A model generated the notes under the pieces. It made no database searches, was not told where the DNA came from, and saw nothing but the letters and a program-made list of their open reading frames with translations. Shown in pieces: positions 21,861 to 32,400 of a stretch of 44,413 nucleotides of DNA (positions within the stretch are counted from its first letter, which is position 1; every line of letters begins with the position of its first letter). A program made the position numbers and the translations under genes. The stretch comes from JBAXBF01 sp034429745 (GTDB taxonomy: Bacteria > Chloroflexota > Anaerolineae > Anaerolineales > DRKV01): positions 1-44,413 of the forward strand of contig DAOUFY010000127.1 of assembly GCA_034429745.1 (NCBI GenBank), in the 5' to 3' direction.

Positions 21861-24644
21861 TTAGGGAATTATTCCTACAAACGGTTGTACCTTGCTATCA
21901 CGCGGTACATTAATAACACGTTGCCGCGGCGTGATTTGGTATCCGTCTTTCATGGCACTAATCACATACCAACCCGGCAGCAAACCACGAATATTGTAAT
22001 TCCCAAGCTTGTCAGTAACCGCTCTAAATTTTCCACCCACATAAATGTAAGCTCCCTGAATTGGCTTTCCTTTATTGTCTTTTACCTCCCCAGAAATTTG
22101 ATATGTTATCCTTATTGGTGTTGATCCTACAAAATCTTGATCCTTCGCATTTGGCGGCAAGGTAATGACCCTCGTGTGAGGTGTAAAATAATAACCCGGC
22201 AATGAAATACTCAGTTGATATACGCCAAAAGGCAATTTTTCTATAATATACCTGCCATCAATATCTGTAATTACGAGAGAAGAAATAATCTTATCATCTT
22301 CGGCATCTTGTTTACGGCTGTATGCAACCGGCACATTAGGCAGCCCCTGTCCTTGCATATTAACGACCCTACCTGAAATTGAGAACTGGCTATCTCTCAT
22401 GACATAAAAATCTAACCCGGATAGATTCGTTGGGCATTCTACATTGTTGGATACTAGGCTGATAAAATTCATTCCAAGGTAATCCACTTGAATAGTGTAT
22501 AAACCGGGTGCTAGACCTTCAATGGTATAAAATCCATTAAATTCAGATTTTGCAATCGAAAAACCATTTGCTTTCAGTGAAGCACCTTTAAGTGGTACTC
22601 CGTCACTATCAAAGACATAACCACTAATAGAACAACGCGGCATTGAGGTTACTGTAACCGTGTTGGTTGGGGTTAGGGTAAAAGTAGGTGTTACTGTAAA
22701 TGTCGGTGTTACGGTTGGTGTATAAGTTGGTGTCGAAGTTGGTGTAATAGATGGCGTAACTGTAATTGTATAGGTCATTGTGGGTGACGAAGTAAACGTA
22801 GGGGTTCTTGTAGGGCTTGGTGTGTATGTTTGAGTTTTTGTTGGTGTAAAAGTTGGTGTTAGAGTAAACACAGGTGTTAATGTTGGGGTTGAAGTATTCG
22901 TACTGGTTGATGTGGGCGTGTATGAAAATATAGGTGTTGGCGTAATTGTAAAAGTAGCTGTCGCGGTTGGGGTAATTGTAGGTGTATATGTATTCGTTGG
23001 TGTGGGTGTTATGCTTGGCGTCGCTGTATTAGTTGGCGTAAAGGTTATCGTTGATGTTCTGGTTGGTGTATAAGTAGGTGTATTAGTAGAAGTAGGAGTT
23101 ATGCTTGGCGTTATAGATGGTGTCGGTGTCTGAGAAGCAGTTGGAGTATTTGTAATCACGGGGCTAGGTGTGATGGATGGAGTAGGCGTATTGCCTTCCA
23201 ATTCATGAATAAAAACATCTCGCATTCCATTCGTGTCATCAGACACCAAATTACTTGCATCTGAGTGAAAAGTTACAAACCAGCCATTATTTGAAATAAA
23301 AGGATAACTAGAACCTCCATTTCCCTGTGCTCCAAATGTAGATACGGAAACACGAACGGTATAATTGAGCTGCCGATCTCTCATAAAAATATCTATTTGA
23401 CCGTTGGTATCATTCAATACTAAGTTATTGGCTGCCGATTCAAAAACCACATATCGCCCATCTGAGGTTATTTTTGGATAGGCAGACCAACCATTCGCTT
23501 GAAAACCATTGCTGTCAACGGATACACGTTCAATAGTGTTCAGCTGCAAATCGCGTACAAAAATATCGGTTACTCCATTCGTGTCATTTGGAACAAGGTT
23601 CGATGCTTCTGATTGAAATGCTACATACCTTCCATCTTGGGATATAGAAGCATTAGTAGAGTTGCCATTTCCTTGCAAACCATTGTAAGCAAGTGATACT
23701 AATGAGGTAGAGCTCATTTGTAAATCGCGTAAAAAAATATCATATGCGTTATTGGAATCTCCGCTGATGAGATTATTAGCCGCAGAATGAAAAACCACAT
23801 AACGTCCATCGTAAGAAATTGCCGGAAAGCGAGACTCGCCATTCCCTTGTACATCCGATGAGGATATTGAAACCCTTATAGTATGATGGATGATCATGTC
23901 ATGGACAAATACATCCGTTACATTATTAGTATCGCCAATCACGAGGTTCGTAGCATCTGAATGGAATGCAACGTACAAGCCATCTCCTGAGATCATTGAA
24001 TAGAGCGAATTACCATTACCCTGAGTTCCATCAGAAGCGACCGAAACACGAGTTACATCTCCAAGTTGATTATCGCGAACAAATATATCCATAACATTAT
24101 TAGTATCATTAGGTACGAGATTAGTAGCATCAGATCGAAATGCAACATATCTCCCATCTTCTGACAATGAAGGATAAGTTGAATTTCCATTAGCTTGTAA
24201 ACCCTGATATGTTAATGAAATTCTAGAAGTCTGCTGACTGACGCGTTGATGAAGAAATACATCATCTTTGCCATTTGTATCATTCGAAACCAGATTCGAT
24301 GCCTTCGAATCAAATGCAATATATAAACCATCACTACTAATAAACCCATTGGAAGAATGCCCAACTCCTTGTATTCCCATTGAATCAACCGACACTCGCC
24401 AAGTATCCCCTATCGCTTGAATATAATAAGGGAATGCTATATTATCTTTTGGAGTTGGGGTGGGGGAAAGTAAAAGTACTTTTATGTTAGCAGAACTTAA
24501 ATCGGCATTATGGTTTATAAAAGATAATAAATTATTCTTTGATTTATGCGCTGCTTCAGATTTCTCGATAGAAAGAATAGCCCATAAAAAGACAATCCAC
24601 ATTATGGTTAAGATGATTATCCAGCTTAACCGTTTTGAGCTCAT
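21861..24644 (-). CDS. Secreted protein: seven-bladed propeller, Thr/Pro linker and three CarboxypepD_reg-like domains
   Basis: The 927-residue protein starts with a signal peptide or anchor (WIIILTIMWIVFLWAIL, residues 8-24). Seven repeats of about 58 residues follow (near 80-480). Each reads roughly DGRYVAF.S.A.NLV..DTN...D.F..D and VSV....GNG, the PD40/TolB-like pattern that forms one seven-bladed beta-propeller. A linker of about 185 residues is almost wholly Thr, Pro, Ser and small hydrophobics. The C-terminal third has three prealbumin-like carboxypeptidase-regulatory domains, each with a G.Y.I.GL..G.Y core. The last ends in FVGIIP. The start codon overlaps the stop of the M6 protease gene, so they are translationally coupled. 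Role: surface binding or adhesion is likely, with no catalytic site seen. Confidence 0.8.
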   Translation of the reverse strand: MSSKRLSWIIILTIMWIVFLWAILSIEKSEAAHKSKNNLLSFINHNADLSSANIKVLLLSPTPTPKDNIAFPYYIQAIGDTWRVSVDSMGIQGVGHSSNGFISSDGLYIAFDSKASNLVSNDTNGKDDVFLHQRVSQQTSRISLTYQGLQANGNSTYPSLSEDGRYVAFRSDATNLVPNDTNNVMDIFVRDNQLGDVTRVSVASDGTQGNGNSLYSMISGDGLYVAFHSDATNLVIGDTNNVTDVFVHDMIIHHTIRVSISSSDVQGNGESRFPAISYDGRYVVFHSAANNLISGDSNNAYDIFLRDLQMSSTSLVSLAYNGLQGNGNSTNASISQDGRYVAFQSEASNLVPNDTNGVTDIFVRDLQLNTIERVSVDSNGFQANGWSAYPKITSDGRYVVFESAANNLVLNDTNGQIDIFMRDRQLNYTVRVSVSTFGAQGNGGSSYPFISNNGWFVTFHSDASNLVSDDTNGMRDVFIHELEGNTPTPSITPSPVITNTPTASQTPTPSITPSITPTSTNTPTYTPTRTSTITFTPTNTATPSITPTPTNTYTPTITPTATATFTITPTPIFSYTPTSTSTNTSTPTLTPVFTLTPTFTPTKTQTYTPSPTRTPTFTSSPTMTYTITVTPSITPTSTPTYTPTVTPTFTVTPTFTLTPTNTVTVTSMPRCSISGYVFDSDGVPLKGASLKANGFSIAKSEFNGFYTIEGLAPGLYTIQVDYLGMNFISLVSNNVECPTNLSGLDFYVMRDSQFSISGRVVNMQGQGLPNVPVAYSRKQDAEDDKIISSLVITDIDGRYIIEKLPFGVYQLSISLPGYYFTPHTRVITLPPNAKDQDFVGSTPIRITYQISGEVKDNKGKPIQGAYIYVGGKFRAVTDKLGNYNIRGLLPGWYVISAMKDGYQITPRQRVINVPRDSKVQPFVGIIP
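22641..23193 (-). repeat. Low-complexity minisatellite-like DNA encoding a TPT linker
   Basis: Within the propeller protein gene, about 550 bases consist of short imperfect repeats of the GTTGGTGTA type (plus strand), encoding Thr-Pro-Ser/Thr-rich linker. Such extracellular linkers are common in Chloroflexota secreted proteins and may be glycosylated. The region should be prone to length change by slippage. Confidence 0.75.
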
Positions 24645-27600
24645 TACTGTTTTAATCCAACAAAATGTATTTTAGAAACACTCGGAGGCAATTTTACTAT
24701 GCGAGCCGGAGGACTGAAAAGATACCCATCTTTAGCTGTACTAAGTTTATAACTACCCGCTGCTAAATCTGCTATACTGTAATAACCTTCTTTATCTGTC
24801 AACACAGAACGTCCATTGTCTAAAGTAACCAACACTCCTTCAATTGGAACACCTTTTTCGTCAGCAATTTTTCCGCTTATCTGAAAAGGTGCTTCGACAA
24901 CCTGCAACTCAAACGCTCCAATATCACAAATAACCTTGCTGTTTCTCAAACCATCAACTGGTCTTGTATATCCTCTTTGATCCATAGTGAGTAACAACCC
25001 TTTTTCATCGGTACAGCCACTTGGATTTCCTGTGTCTATAGCGTAACTACCTAGTTGCAATGCATATGTCAGTGTTTCTCCACCGTTATTCAGCAGTCCA
25101 TTCAATCCAGGATCATACCCAACGATATCACCATCCATTGCGTGAAACTGGCAGCCTGTGGTATCGCCAAGCAAATTATACCCCATAGAAAGAATCGTAC
25201 CAAAACAATTTGGCGCTCCAGTAGGACTGGCATTTTCACTAAGAATCGTATTTTGCAATTTTACTTTACTTCCTCCTGGATAAATATATATACCGCCGCC
25301 AAACCCACTATTGTAATCCCCATTGCCAGAACCAGTTGCTTGGTTTTTCACTATGGTTGCATTAAATATCTCGAGTGGAGCATTGGTCCAAATACCTGCC
25401 CCCTCAAGCCCATGGTTTTCTCCAATTGTACTGTTGATGATTATCCCTTCTCTACCATCCAACATTACTCCCCCGGCTTTAGTTATTCCAATATTATTGC
25501 TTATTGTGCTGTTTATAATCAGGACACCGCCATCCGAATATACTCCTCCCGTACTACCTTCATTACCCTCAATAGACGACTGAACAATGCTAGTTAAACC
25601 AAAGCCGGCATGTCCATGCACCTCTAAAGCACCGCTTTTTTCCAACGCGTTGTTATTAATTATTTCACTGCGGTATAGGGTTACATCTGCATAATCTGCA
25701 AATATTCCGCTATCTGTGGATTGGGTAATAACTACTTCATCCAAAGAGATAACAGCCGGGTTACCTTGCGTGGTAATTGCTGGTCCTACACTCTTTTCTA
25801 TCGTCATTTGTGAAAAGGTTACGCTTATCGGATACGGTTGCTGAGGAGTTATTTCAAATAAAGCTGCATTCCTCTTATTCGTTATAATAGTGTTATCTTT
25901 ACCTGTTCCCTTGATCATCACATTGTTGGCTATACGCAAGGGGCTTTCTAACTCAACCCCATAAATCGCTGAATCTAACTGAATTCTACTTGCCAACTGA
26001 CCTGCATTACTTTCCTGCAAAGCCGCCCGCAGTGTACAAACCCCTGTTGCACTTGCACAGATTCCATCTCCTATATGCGCATCTTCTTCATCGTCTGTAC
26101 CATTTACTATAAATGTTTGAGATAACAGAGTAAAATTGATATTTGCAGTATTTTCCCTCAAGAGTACTGCCCGTACTGCTGGTGTAAAATATTGTCCATC
26201 TTTAACAGCTCGCAGTACATATGCTCCACTCGGTAATCCACTCAACATATATTGACCCTGCGCGTCAGTTGTCGCCCGATACAATCCCTCCAAATCCTCC
26301 ACAATTACTCCGCTTACAGGTGTTCCATTTGACTCAGATACAACTCCCGAAATTGTTAGAGAACCTTTTGGTGCCGCAAAACCTTTAAAATCTTTGTTGG
26401 AAGTGCTCTCTTTAAACAGCTGTACTGGATTGACAAAATTTTGAGTAAAACGATAACCTGTTAATTTTGCCGACAAATCATAGCTTCCGCTGGGTAAATT
26501 CTCCAACCGATAGGTGCCATCCATACCGCTATATGTACTGAAACCTTGTTTTGTTGAAATCAACACATTAGCCAATGGTTTATTGTCTGCATCAGTAACC
26601 ATACCTGTTATCATCAAGCCACTTGCAGCCACACCAACAGATGATGTTTCATTATGTTCTTCACTTGGTTTTTCCACAGCCAAACCCGAGTTTGTGTCAG
26701 TACAATTTGTTCGTTGATTACCGCAGGCTTCACTTTTAATGCTAATGATCGCCTCTTCAGCAGTTTGAATGTTTATCTTTGTCTTTTTTGCAACAAAATG
26801 TTTATTCTCGATGTTTCTATCAACAACAGATATGTTGATTTGAGGCGGATCAAAACTATAGCCGCTTTTTGAAGGTTTCAGTATGTAAGTTCCTGGTATT
26901 AGGTTTTGAAGAATATATACACCGTTTGCTTGACTTGCTGCCCCGCTGCCCTCGCCAAATGAAACATAGACACCTTCTATGGGCATTCCATTATCATTGG
27001 TAATGCGTCCACTAATCTTAAATGTTCTCGGGGGTGAGGTTACAGCAAATGTCCTGCCGTTGGATATTCCCCCACCAGGTGGCGGATTGCTTACGGTAAT
27101 ATTGACTAAGCCCGGCTGTAATAACAACTCAGCACCCACTTCAGCTTGCAGTTCTCCGTCATGGATATACCTTGTTTGCAATGGAATACCATTCCAATTG
27201 ATAGAAGAATTAGCAACAAAAGATTCCCCATTAGCAGTAAGGGTAAATACTGTTCCCCCTTGATCAGCTTGAGTAGGAGACAGCCAATTCAATATCGGCG
27301 TCGGGTTAAGTCCACTTCCAATAGTCATGGATAGAGACGACGAAGATATCCCGCCACCAGGAGGAGGATTATATACTTGAATAAACGCCACTCCGGTATT
27401 GCTTATCAAATCTGCTGTTACTTCTGCATTCAATTGAGTATCACTTACATAAGTGGTTTTGAGATCTTTCCCATTCCATCTTACTATAGAAGAAGATACA
27501 AAATTGCTCCCATTAACAGAAATCGTAAAAGCTCCTCCCCCAGCATTGACTTGGTTTGGAGAAACACTGCTTGCCACCGGCAGAGGGTTAAGTTGGGCAT

Positions 27601-29266
27601 AGCTTAGTGTTGCCGTCATAGATTCTGAACAAAGGCTAAGGTCGGTAATTGATACATTACTTGCATTGCCGTTATAAAAATTGCTATTTGGCGTAGAGGA
27701 TGAATTAAACACAGACGGTGAACGATAAGCATCTCCTTCATCTCCATAATTTTGCTTAGTGTCTAAATGATACTGTCCATCAGCTTGAACCAAATAGACT
27801 AAAGGCGTGGGAGGATTATTTGCCAAATTGTTTTCTTTTGCTTTTTCGTAAATATGCCATACCAATAGTCCGCACCCCGGCAATCCGCTATCCATGCCAA
27901 CCAATTGTCGGTTTTCGATTAAAAAATACTCTCCTTCTCCGCTGTGCTGTTGAAAAGTCCAATCAACCTGATGAGGATTTGGAGCAAGTACATAAAATGC
28001 ATTATCTGCAGTTGTTTCCGCCTGATTAATAACTACTTCTTGCGACCCATTGATCGGCGCCGGTTCTACCCAGCCAAGATACCATTTCGACCATGCATCA
28101 AGCAAAGCGGGAGAAGATCCTTCAAATTGGCTGCCAACCTTATTCCATACCCCATATCCCATCAAAGACCAATTGCCAACACCATAACTCTGCTGAGAAG
28201 TATCGTATAAATCCGGCAAACCCAACGCATGGCTTACTTCATGAGCGAAAACTCCTACAGTAGCTAAGTGTGCATTTCCGCCCACCGTTTCAAGATGAAG
28301 CTCGCCTACCATAGAATATCCCCCTCCATATGCCATACTGCCAATAATCTTTCCATCCATAAGTGGCGCACCAACCCAATCAAGAGAGGAATAATGAGCC
28401 CAAACGCTTGGTTGGGAGAGTGGATTATAAGCCGCTTCATAACCAGCCACTACTGCTATGATTGTCAATTCATCATTTGAAACAGCACCATCATAGTTGA
28501 AATCATACCTCTCAAAATCAATATACTGATCAGCTACCGATAGTGCATCTTTAATAATTTTAGATACGCGCGGATCTTTTGTATTTCCAGCGGTGTTAGG
28601 GTGAGGGTAGGACAAATTCACCTCAATAATGCCATCATTTGAAATTCCTTGTCTTTCTTCTGCCGCTACAAGTTCAACTTTCCCATACGAGGTTTGCAAA
28701 AAATAACCTTTCAATCCAATAGATGAATTAAATAACAGAGAAGAAAGCTGTGCTGGAGTTGTCGAAGGTTTTCGATCGGAAAATTGAATCAGCAATGCAA
28801 GTGTTTTCCTTTCATTTCCCTCTGAGTTCGCCTCTATGCCAAGCACTTTCTTTTCCAACTGAACGGTAGGATGGAGATAGGGCTGAGGTCGAAGATGCTT
28901 TTGTAGGTTGTTAATCCTAACGGATTCATTTTTACCAACCACATCATTTGTAGTTACCAATTCTCCGTCAATTAGATCTGCATACACCCAATAACCACTT
29001 ATCTGATCTTTGATAATAGTATAACCATCCAAAGTTTCTAAGCCATTATTCCACTCATCACCCCACTGACGCACCATAACAATACTTCCATCAGGCTGGA
29101 CTAAAGGAAATTCCTTTGGCGTTGCCGGGCAAGCCATTGCGATTGAAGTACCTTGAAAGATCATGCCTACACATAGCCCAAGTAAAAAAAGCATTTTGTA
29201 TAAGTTGTTTTTATTGAGCATTCGATTATCAACAAATAATACCAAAGCCTTATCTTTCCAGCCCAT
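24644..29266 (-). CDS. Large secreted M6-type metalloprotease with IPT/TIG, carboxypeptidase-regulatory and beta-helix domains
   Basis: The 1540-residue protein has a signal segment (LYKMLFLLGLCVGMIFQGTSIAMA, ending near residue 45). An immune-inhibitor-A-like M6 peptidase follows, with zinc motif HEVSHALGLPD near residue 341 and a Ca-binding-like DFNYDGAVSNDE loop. After it come two IPT/TIG domains (about 560-745), each ending NPPPGGGIS, and three carboxypeptidase-regulatory-like domains. Next is a CSLREA-type segment (CTLRAALQESNA, near 1070), a right-handed beta-helix with many GG.Y and NST repeats, and a final regulatory-like domain ending FVGLKQ. The start at 29266 is chosen because GAGGAG lies seven bases upstream. 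Longer readings lack a site. It probably degrades external protein while binding a surface or glycan. Confidence 0.85.
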   Translation of the reverse strand: MGWKDKALVLFVDNRMLNKNNLYKMLFLLGLCVGMIFQGTSIAMACPATPKEFPLVQPDGSIVMVRQWGDEWNNGLETLDGYTIIKDQISGYWVYADLIDGELVTTNDVVGKNESVRINNLQKHLRPQPYLHPTVQLEKKVLGIEANSEGNERKTLALLIQFSDRKPSTTPAQLSSLLFNSSIGLKGYFLQTSYGKVELVAAEERQGISNDGIIEVNLSYPHPNTAGNTKDPRVSKIIKDALSVADQYIDFERYDFNYDGAVSNDELTIIAVVAGYEAAYNPLSQPSVWAHYSSLDWVGAPLMDGKIIGSMAYGGGYSMVGELHLETVGGNAHLATVGVFAHEVSHALGLPDLYDTSQQSYGVGNWSLMGYGVWNKVGSQFEGSSPALLDAWSKWYLGWVEPAPINGSQEVVINQAETTADNAFYVLAPNPHQVDWTFQQHSGEGEYFLIENRQLVGMDSGLPGCGLLVWHIYEKAKENNLANNPPTPLVYLVQADGQYHLDTKQNYGDEGDAYRSPSVFNSSSTPNSNFYNGNASNVSITDLSLCSESMTATLSYAQLNPLPVASSVSPNQVNAGGGAFTISVNGSNFVSSSIVRWNGKDLKTTYVSDTQLNAEVTADLISNTGVAFIQVYNPPPGGGISSSSLSMTIGSGLNPTPILNWLSPTQADQGGTVFTLTANGESFVANSSINWNGIPLQTRYIHDGELQAEVGAELLLQPGLVNITVSNPPPGGGISNGRTFAVTSPPRTFKISGRITNDNGMPIEGVYVSFGEGSGAASQANGVYILQNLIPGTYILKPSKSGYSFDPPQINISVVDRNIENKHFVAKKTKINIQTAEEAIISIKSEACGNQRTNCTDTNSGLAVEKPSEEHNETSSVGVAASGLMITGMVTDADNKPLANVLISTKQGFSTYSGMDGTYRLENLPSGSYDLSAKLTGYRFTQNFVNPVQLFKESTSNKDFKGFAAPKGSLTISGVVSESNGTPVSGVIVEDLEGLYRATTDAQGQYMLSGLPSGAYVLRAVKDGQYFTPAVRAVLLRENTANINFTLLSQTFIVNGTDDEEDAHIGDGICASATGVCTLRAALQESNAGQLASRIQLDSAIYGVELESPLRIANNVMIKGTGKDNTIITNKRNAALFEITPQQPYPISVTFSQMTIEKSVGPAITTQGNPAVISLDEVVITQSTDSGIFADYADVTLYRSEIINNNALEKSGALEVHGHAGFGLTSIVQSSIEGNEGSTGGVYSDGGVLIINSTISNNIGITKAGGVMLDGREGIIINSTIGENHGLEGAGIWTNAPLEIFNATIVKNQATGSGNGDYNSGFGGGIYIYPGGSKVKLQNTILSENASPTGAPNCFGTILSMGYNLLGDTTGCQFHAMDGDIVGYDPGLNGLLNNGGETLTYALQLGSYAIDTGNPSGCTDEKGLLLTMDQRGYTRPVDGLRNSKVICDIGAFELQVVEAPFQISGKIADEKGVPIEGVLVTLDNGRSVLTDKEGYYSIADLAAGSYKLSTAKDGYLFSPPARIVKLPPSVSKIHFVGLKQ

Positions 29267-29365
29267 AATCATTCTCCTCATTAACATCATTGTAGAGGTT
29301 AAGATATCACCCCAATCTTGTGCCATGTAATGAATCCACATAGATAAAGTTGCAACTCCTATGCC

Positions 29366-29410
29366 AAAAAAAAAGCGGCTCAGGGGTAATGATCATTTCC
29401 CTGAGCCGCT
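29366..29410 (-). terminator. Strong rho-independent terminator after the LVIVD protein gene
   Basis: AGCGGCTCAGGG pairs with CCCTGAGCCGCT (29374-29385 with 29399-29410, 12 perfect pairs, 13-base loop). On the minus strand it is followed by a run of nine T. It lies 30 bases after the stop at 29440 and separates that gene from the M6 protease gene. Confidence 0.9.
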
Positions 29411-29439
29411 CTGTGAAGAAACACTCATCCAAAGGCAGT

Positions 29440-32400
29440 TTACTGGATAGTAAAACTTAATGGCTCACTCCATTGACCATCGCTTTGAGGTATGATTGCT
29501 TGTACTTTCCATTGGTAATTACCACTTGCCAATCCTTGCTCCAGTTTTACCGAGCACTTGTCTTGCTGACAAATCTTACTTGTGTCAAAAACTGCATCAA
29601 GTACTATATTGTTCAAAGAACTAACAGCTAACCTGTATTGCGTGGCTCTAGCAACGTTATACCAACTAAAAGTAGGTTTTGATTCGGTTATTTTTTGAAA
29701 CGGAAAAATAAGTGTTGGCACTCCAACTTGACTGACGGTAAAATTATTTTCCATTATCAATCCACTCATTCCATTTGAACCATATGTTTGAACTTGCCAG
29801 GTATATTTTCCTTCCAGTAAGACGACATCTGGTTTTACAGAACAGTAATCATCTTTGCAAATCTTCACCCCATCATACCACTGATCAATGACATTCCCTC
29901 GCGGACCAAGGACGAATAAACGATAACGTAGGTTTGAGACATCACCAGTTGAGGGCCAAACAAACGTTGGTTGGGTTTCTGTAATAACTCCATTAGGACC
30001 TCCAATAGCAATGGAACCTACGAAATTTATGTTTGTTCTCCCAGGTGGCACACTGACCGTTTCACTTGGCTTATAAAAAGAGTATCTCTGCCCGCTAATT
30101 GATTTTGAAGGAGTAATCGTATAGTTTCCATTAGGAACACCACCACAGTTGGCATATGTTCCTACTGCAGAGTAATACCCATTCGCATCTGTGTAAACTG
30201 TATAGGCACTAGTCCCAGATATAGATACGGTAACATTTGAAATGGGTTTTGAGCTTGTATCAACAATTTGCCCTGCTAAACAATTTACTGAAGCGGTAAA
30301 ATCTTGATTTGTTGCATTTGGCGGCACTTTTACTGATCTGTTAGCGGGTGAAAAACTATAACCATTTAAAAGTGGGGTTATTGTGTATGTTTTCCCTATA
30401 AGGGAGGAAAAAGTATAGTATCCATTGCTATCAGTTGTTGTTGTAGCTCCATCATTGTTTGATAAAGTTACCCCACTTAAGCCGGCTCCATTCAAGGTAA
30501 CTCTTCCACTGATGGATGAAGTTACCGTACTCATCGGCATTTGGAGTATTTGCAATCCACCATCACCACCCGCTACAAAAATGGCATTAAGAAATGCACG
30601 TACATTGCCCGCTGATCCTCTAGTTTGATAATGACTTATCTCCGGCATGTCATTCATTGGATCACTGACATTGTATATTTTTATCCCTTGACTGCCATCC
30701 GCAACATACAGTAATTGACCGCTTAAATCCACTCCATAAGCTTCCCCTTCCGTATCAATTGAATTGATTGGTGTTAACCGTAATACCGCTGGTACTACTG
30801 TACGGTCAATATCAAATCGAATAGCTTGTACTCCTCCACCTGCACTGGCGGCGACATAAACCATATTTCCGCTTGCTATCACATCATTTGCAACCCCTAA
30901 AGTATCCACTTGAGCATAATGCTCAGGAGCCGCAGCTTCAAAAACCCGCAAGCCGCACATTCCATCAGCTACAAAGATGAATCCGCCATCTGCATATACT
31001 GCCCGAGCGTCTTTGCACTCATTGTTAAATGAAGGAGATTGAACTTCAGTTGGATTTTTAGGATCGCGTACATCAATTACCCGTACACCATTCATTTTAT
31101 CAGCTATATAAGCATACCCATTGTATATTGCTACATCTCGAGCTAAACCTCTTGTATCAATATAGGATACCTCATAAGGTGCACTTGGATTTGATACATT
31201 AATGATCCGTAATCCCTTATCCCAATCTGCCACATAGGCGTAAGGCCAGTTGATCTGCACCGCGTAAGCCCAACCAGGTGTATCATAATATCCCACTTCC
31301 CGTGCTTCAGAATAATTGGGCAGGCTGCCGTCCGGATTCGGTTTGTTATAATTTGGAAATTGAATGATTCTTAAACCAGCACTATTAGCTGTTACATAAG
31401 CATATCCTTGATATTCTACCCCCATGGTAGATGACGGTGAGTAATAATAATACACCGGACTCATTAACTTGGGATTTGCCGCATTCACGACATGTAAGCC
31501 CATTGGAGGATCGGCAACAAGAACATAGCTTCCATATACCTTAACATCATTGGCAAAACAATTCCCCTCTACATCGCAAAATGATATTGACCCTAAATAT
31601 TGGGGGTTTTTTGGATCGGATACATCAACCGCAATAACATCTTTATCCCCATCTCCAATATATGCAATATTTTCCTTAAAGTTAACATCTACTGAATAGG
31701 TATGTTGGGGAGTATCATATTTTCCAAGCAAAGGCAAAGGTTTCTTTGATAAATCAGATATATCAACAAGTAGCAACCCTTCTTCATCATCAGCTACATA
31801 AGCCACGTTGGCAAGTGGATCAATAACAACGCCAACCGCTCTCCCTTTTTCACTATCTTCATTGTAGTGTGTAACTTCAACAGGACAATTAGGGTCTGTA
31901 GGAGGACAAGGGCAAGGACAATCAGAATTGGTTACATCAACTATTCGCAATCCTTCATATTCATCCGCAATAGCCGCATATACTTTTTGTGTTCCGTTAA
32001 CTTCTTTGGTAAATATTTCCACGTCAAACGCTTTCCCGCTTGTATCAAAGCATCCCGCTTTTTTCGGTGCTTTGGGGTTAGATACATCAAGGATTTGAAG
32101 GCCTGCTTCACCATCAGCTACAAACAACCTTGAGTTGAAGGCCCTTAAATCATAAGCTCTGCCATTTTCAAAGTTATTATAGTAACTTATTTCCTTCGGA
32201 TTCTTCTTGTCGGTAATATCAACAATTCGCACACCCTGGTTGCCAGCTGCAACGTAAGCATAAGTTTGTTTTGTATCAACATCCACTCCTAGCACCATAT
32301 CCGACCAACTAGAAGTTGTTCCCTCTAGCAAAGGTGCAGCGGGATTAGTTACATTCATTATAGTCAAATGGTAGGCTTTCCCAATATAAGCATAATTGCC

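Noticed and set aside
22641..23193. Regularly repeated short units that might be a CRISPR array or tandem DNA element
   Set aside because: The units are imperfect, have no unique spacers and stay in frame as a Thr/Pro linker of a secreted protein.
25055..25597. 180-codon frame on the plus strand inside the M6 protease gene
   Set aside because: It is antisense to the beta-helix repeats, has no ribosome site and shows no protein-like domain.
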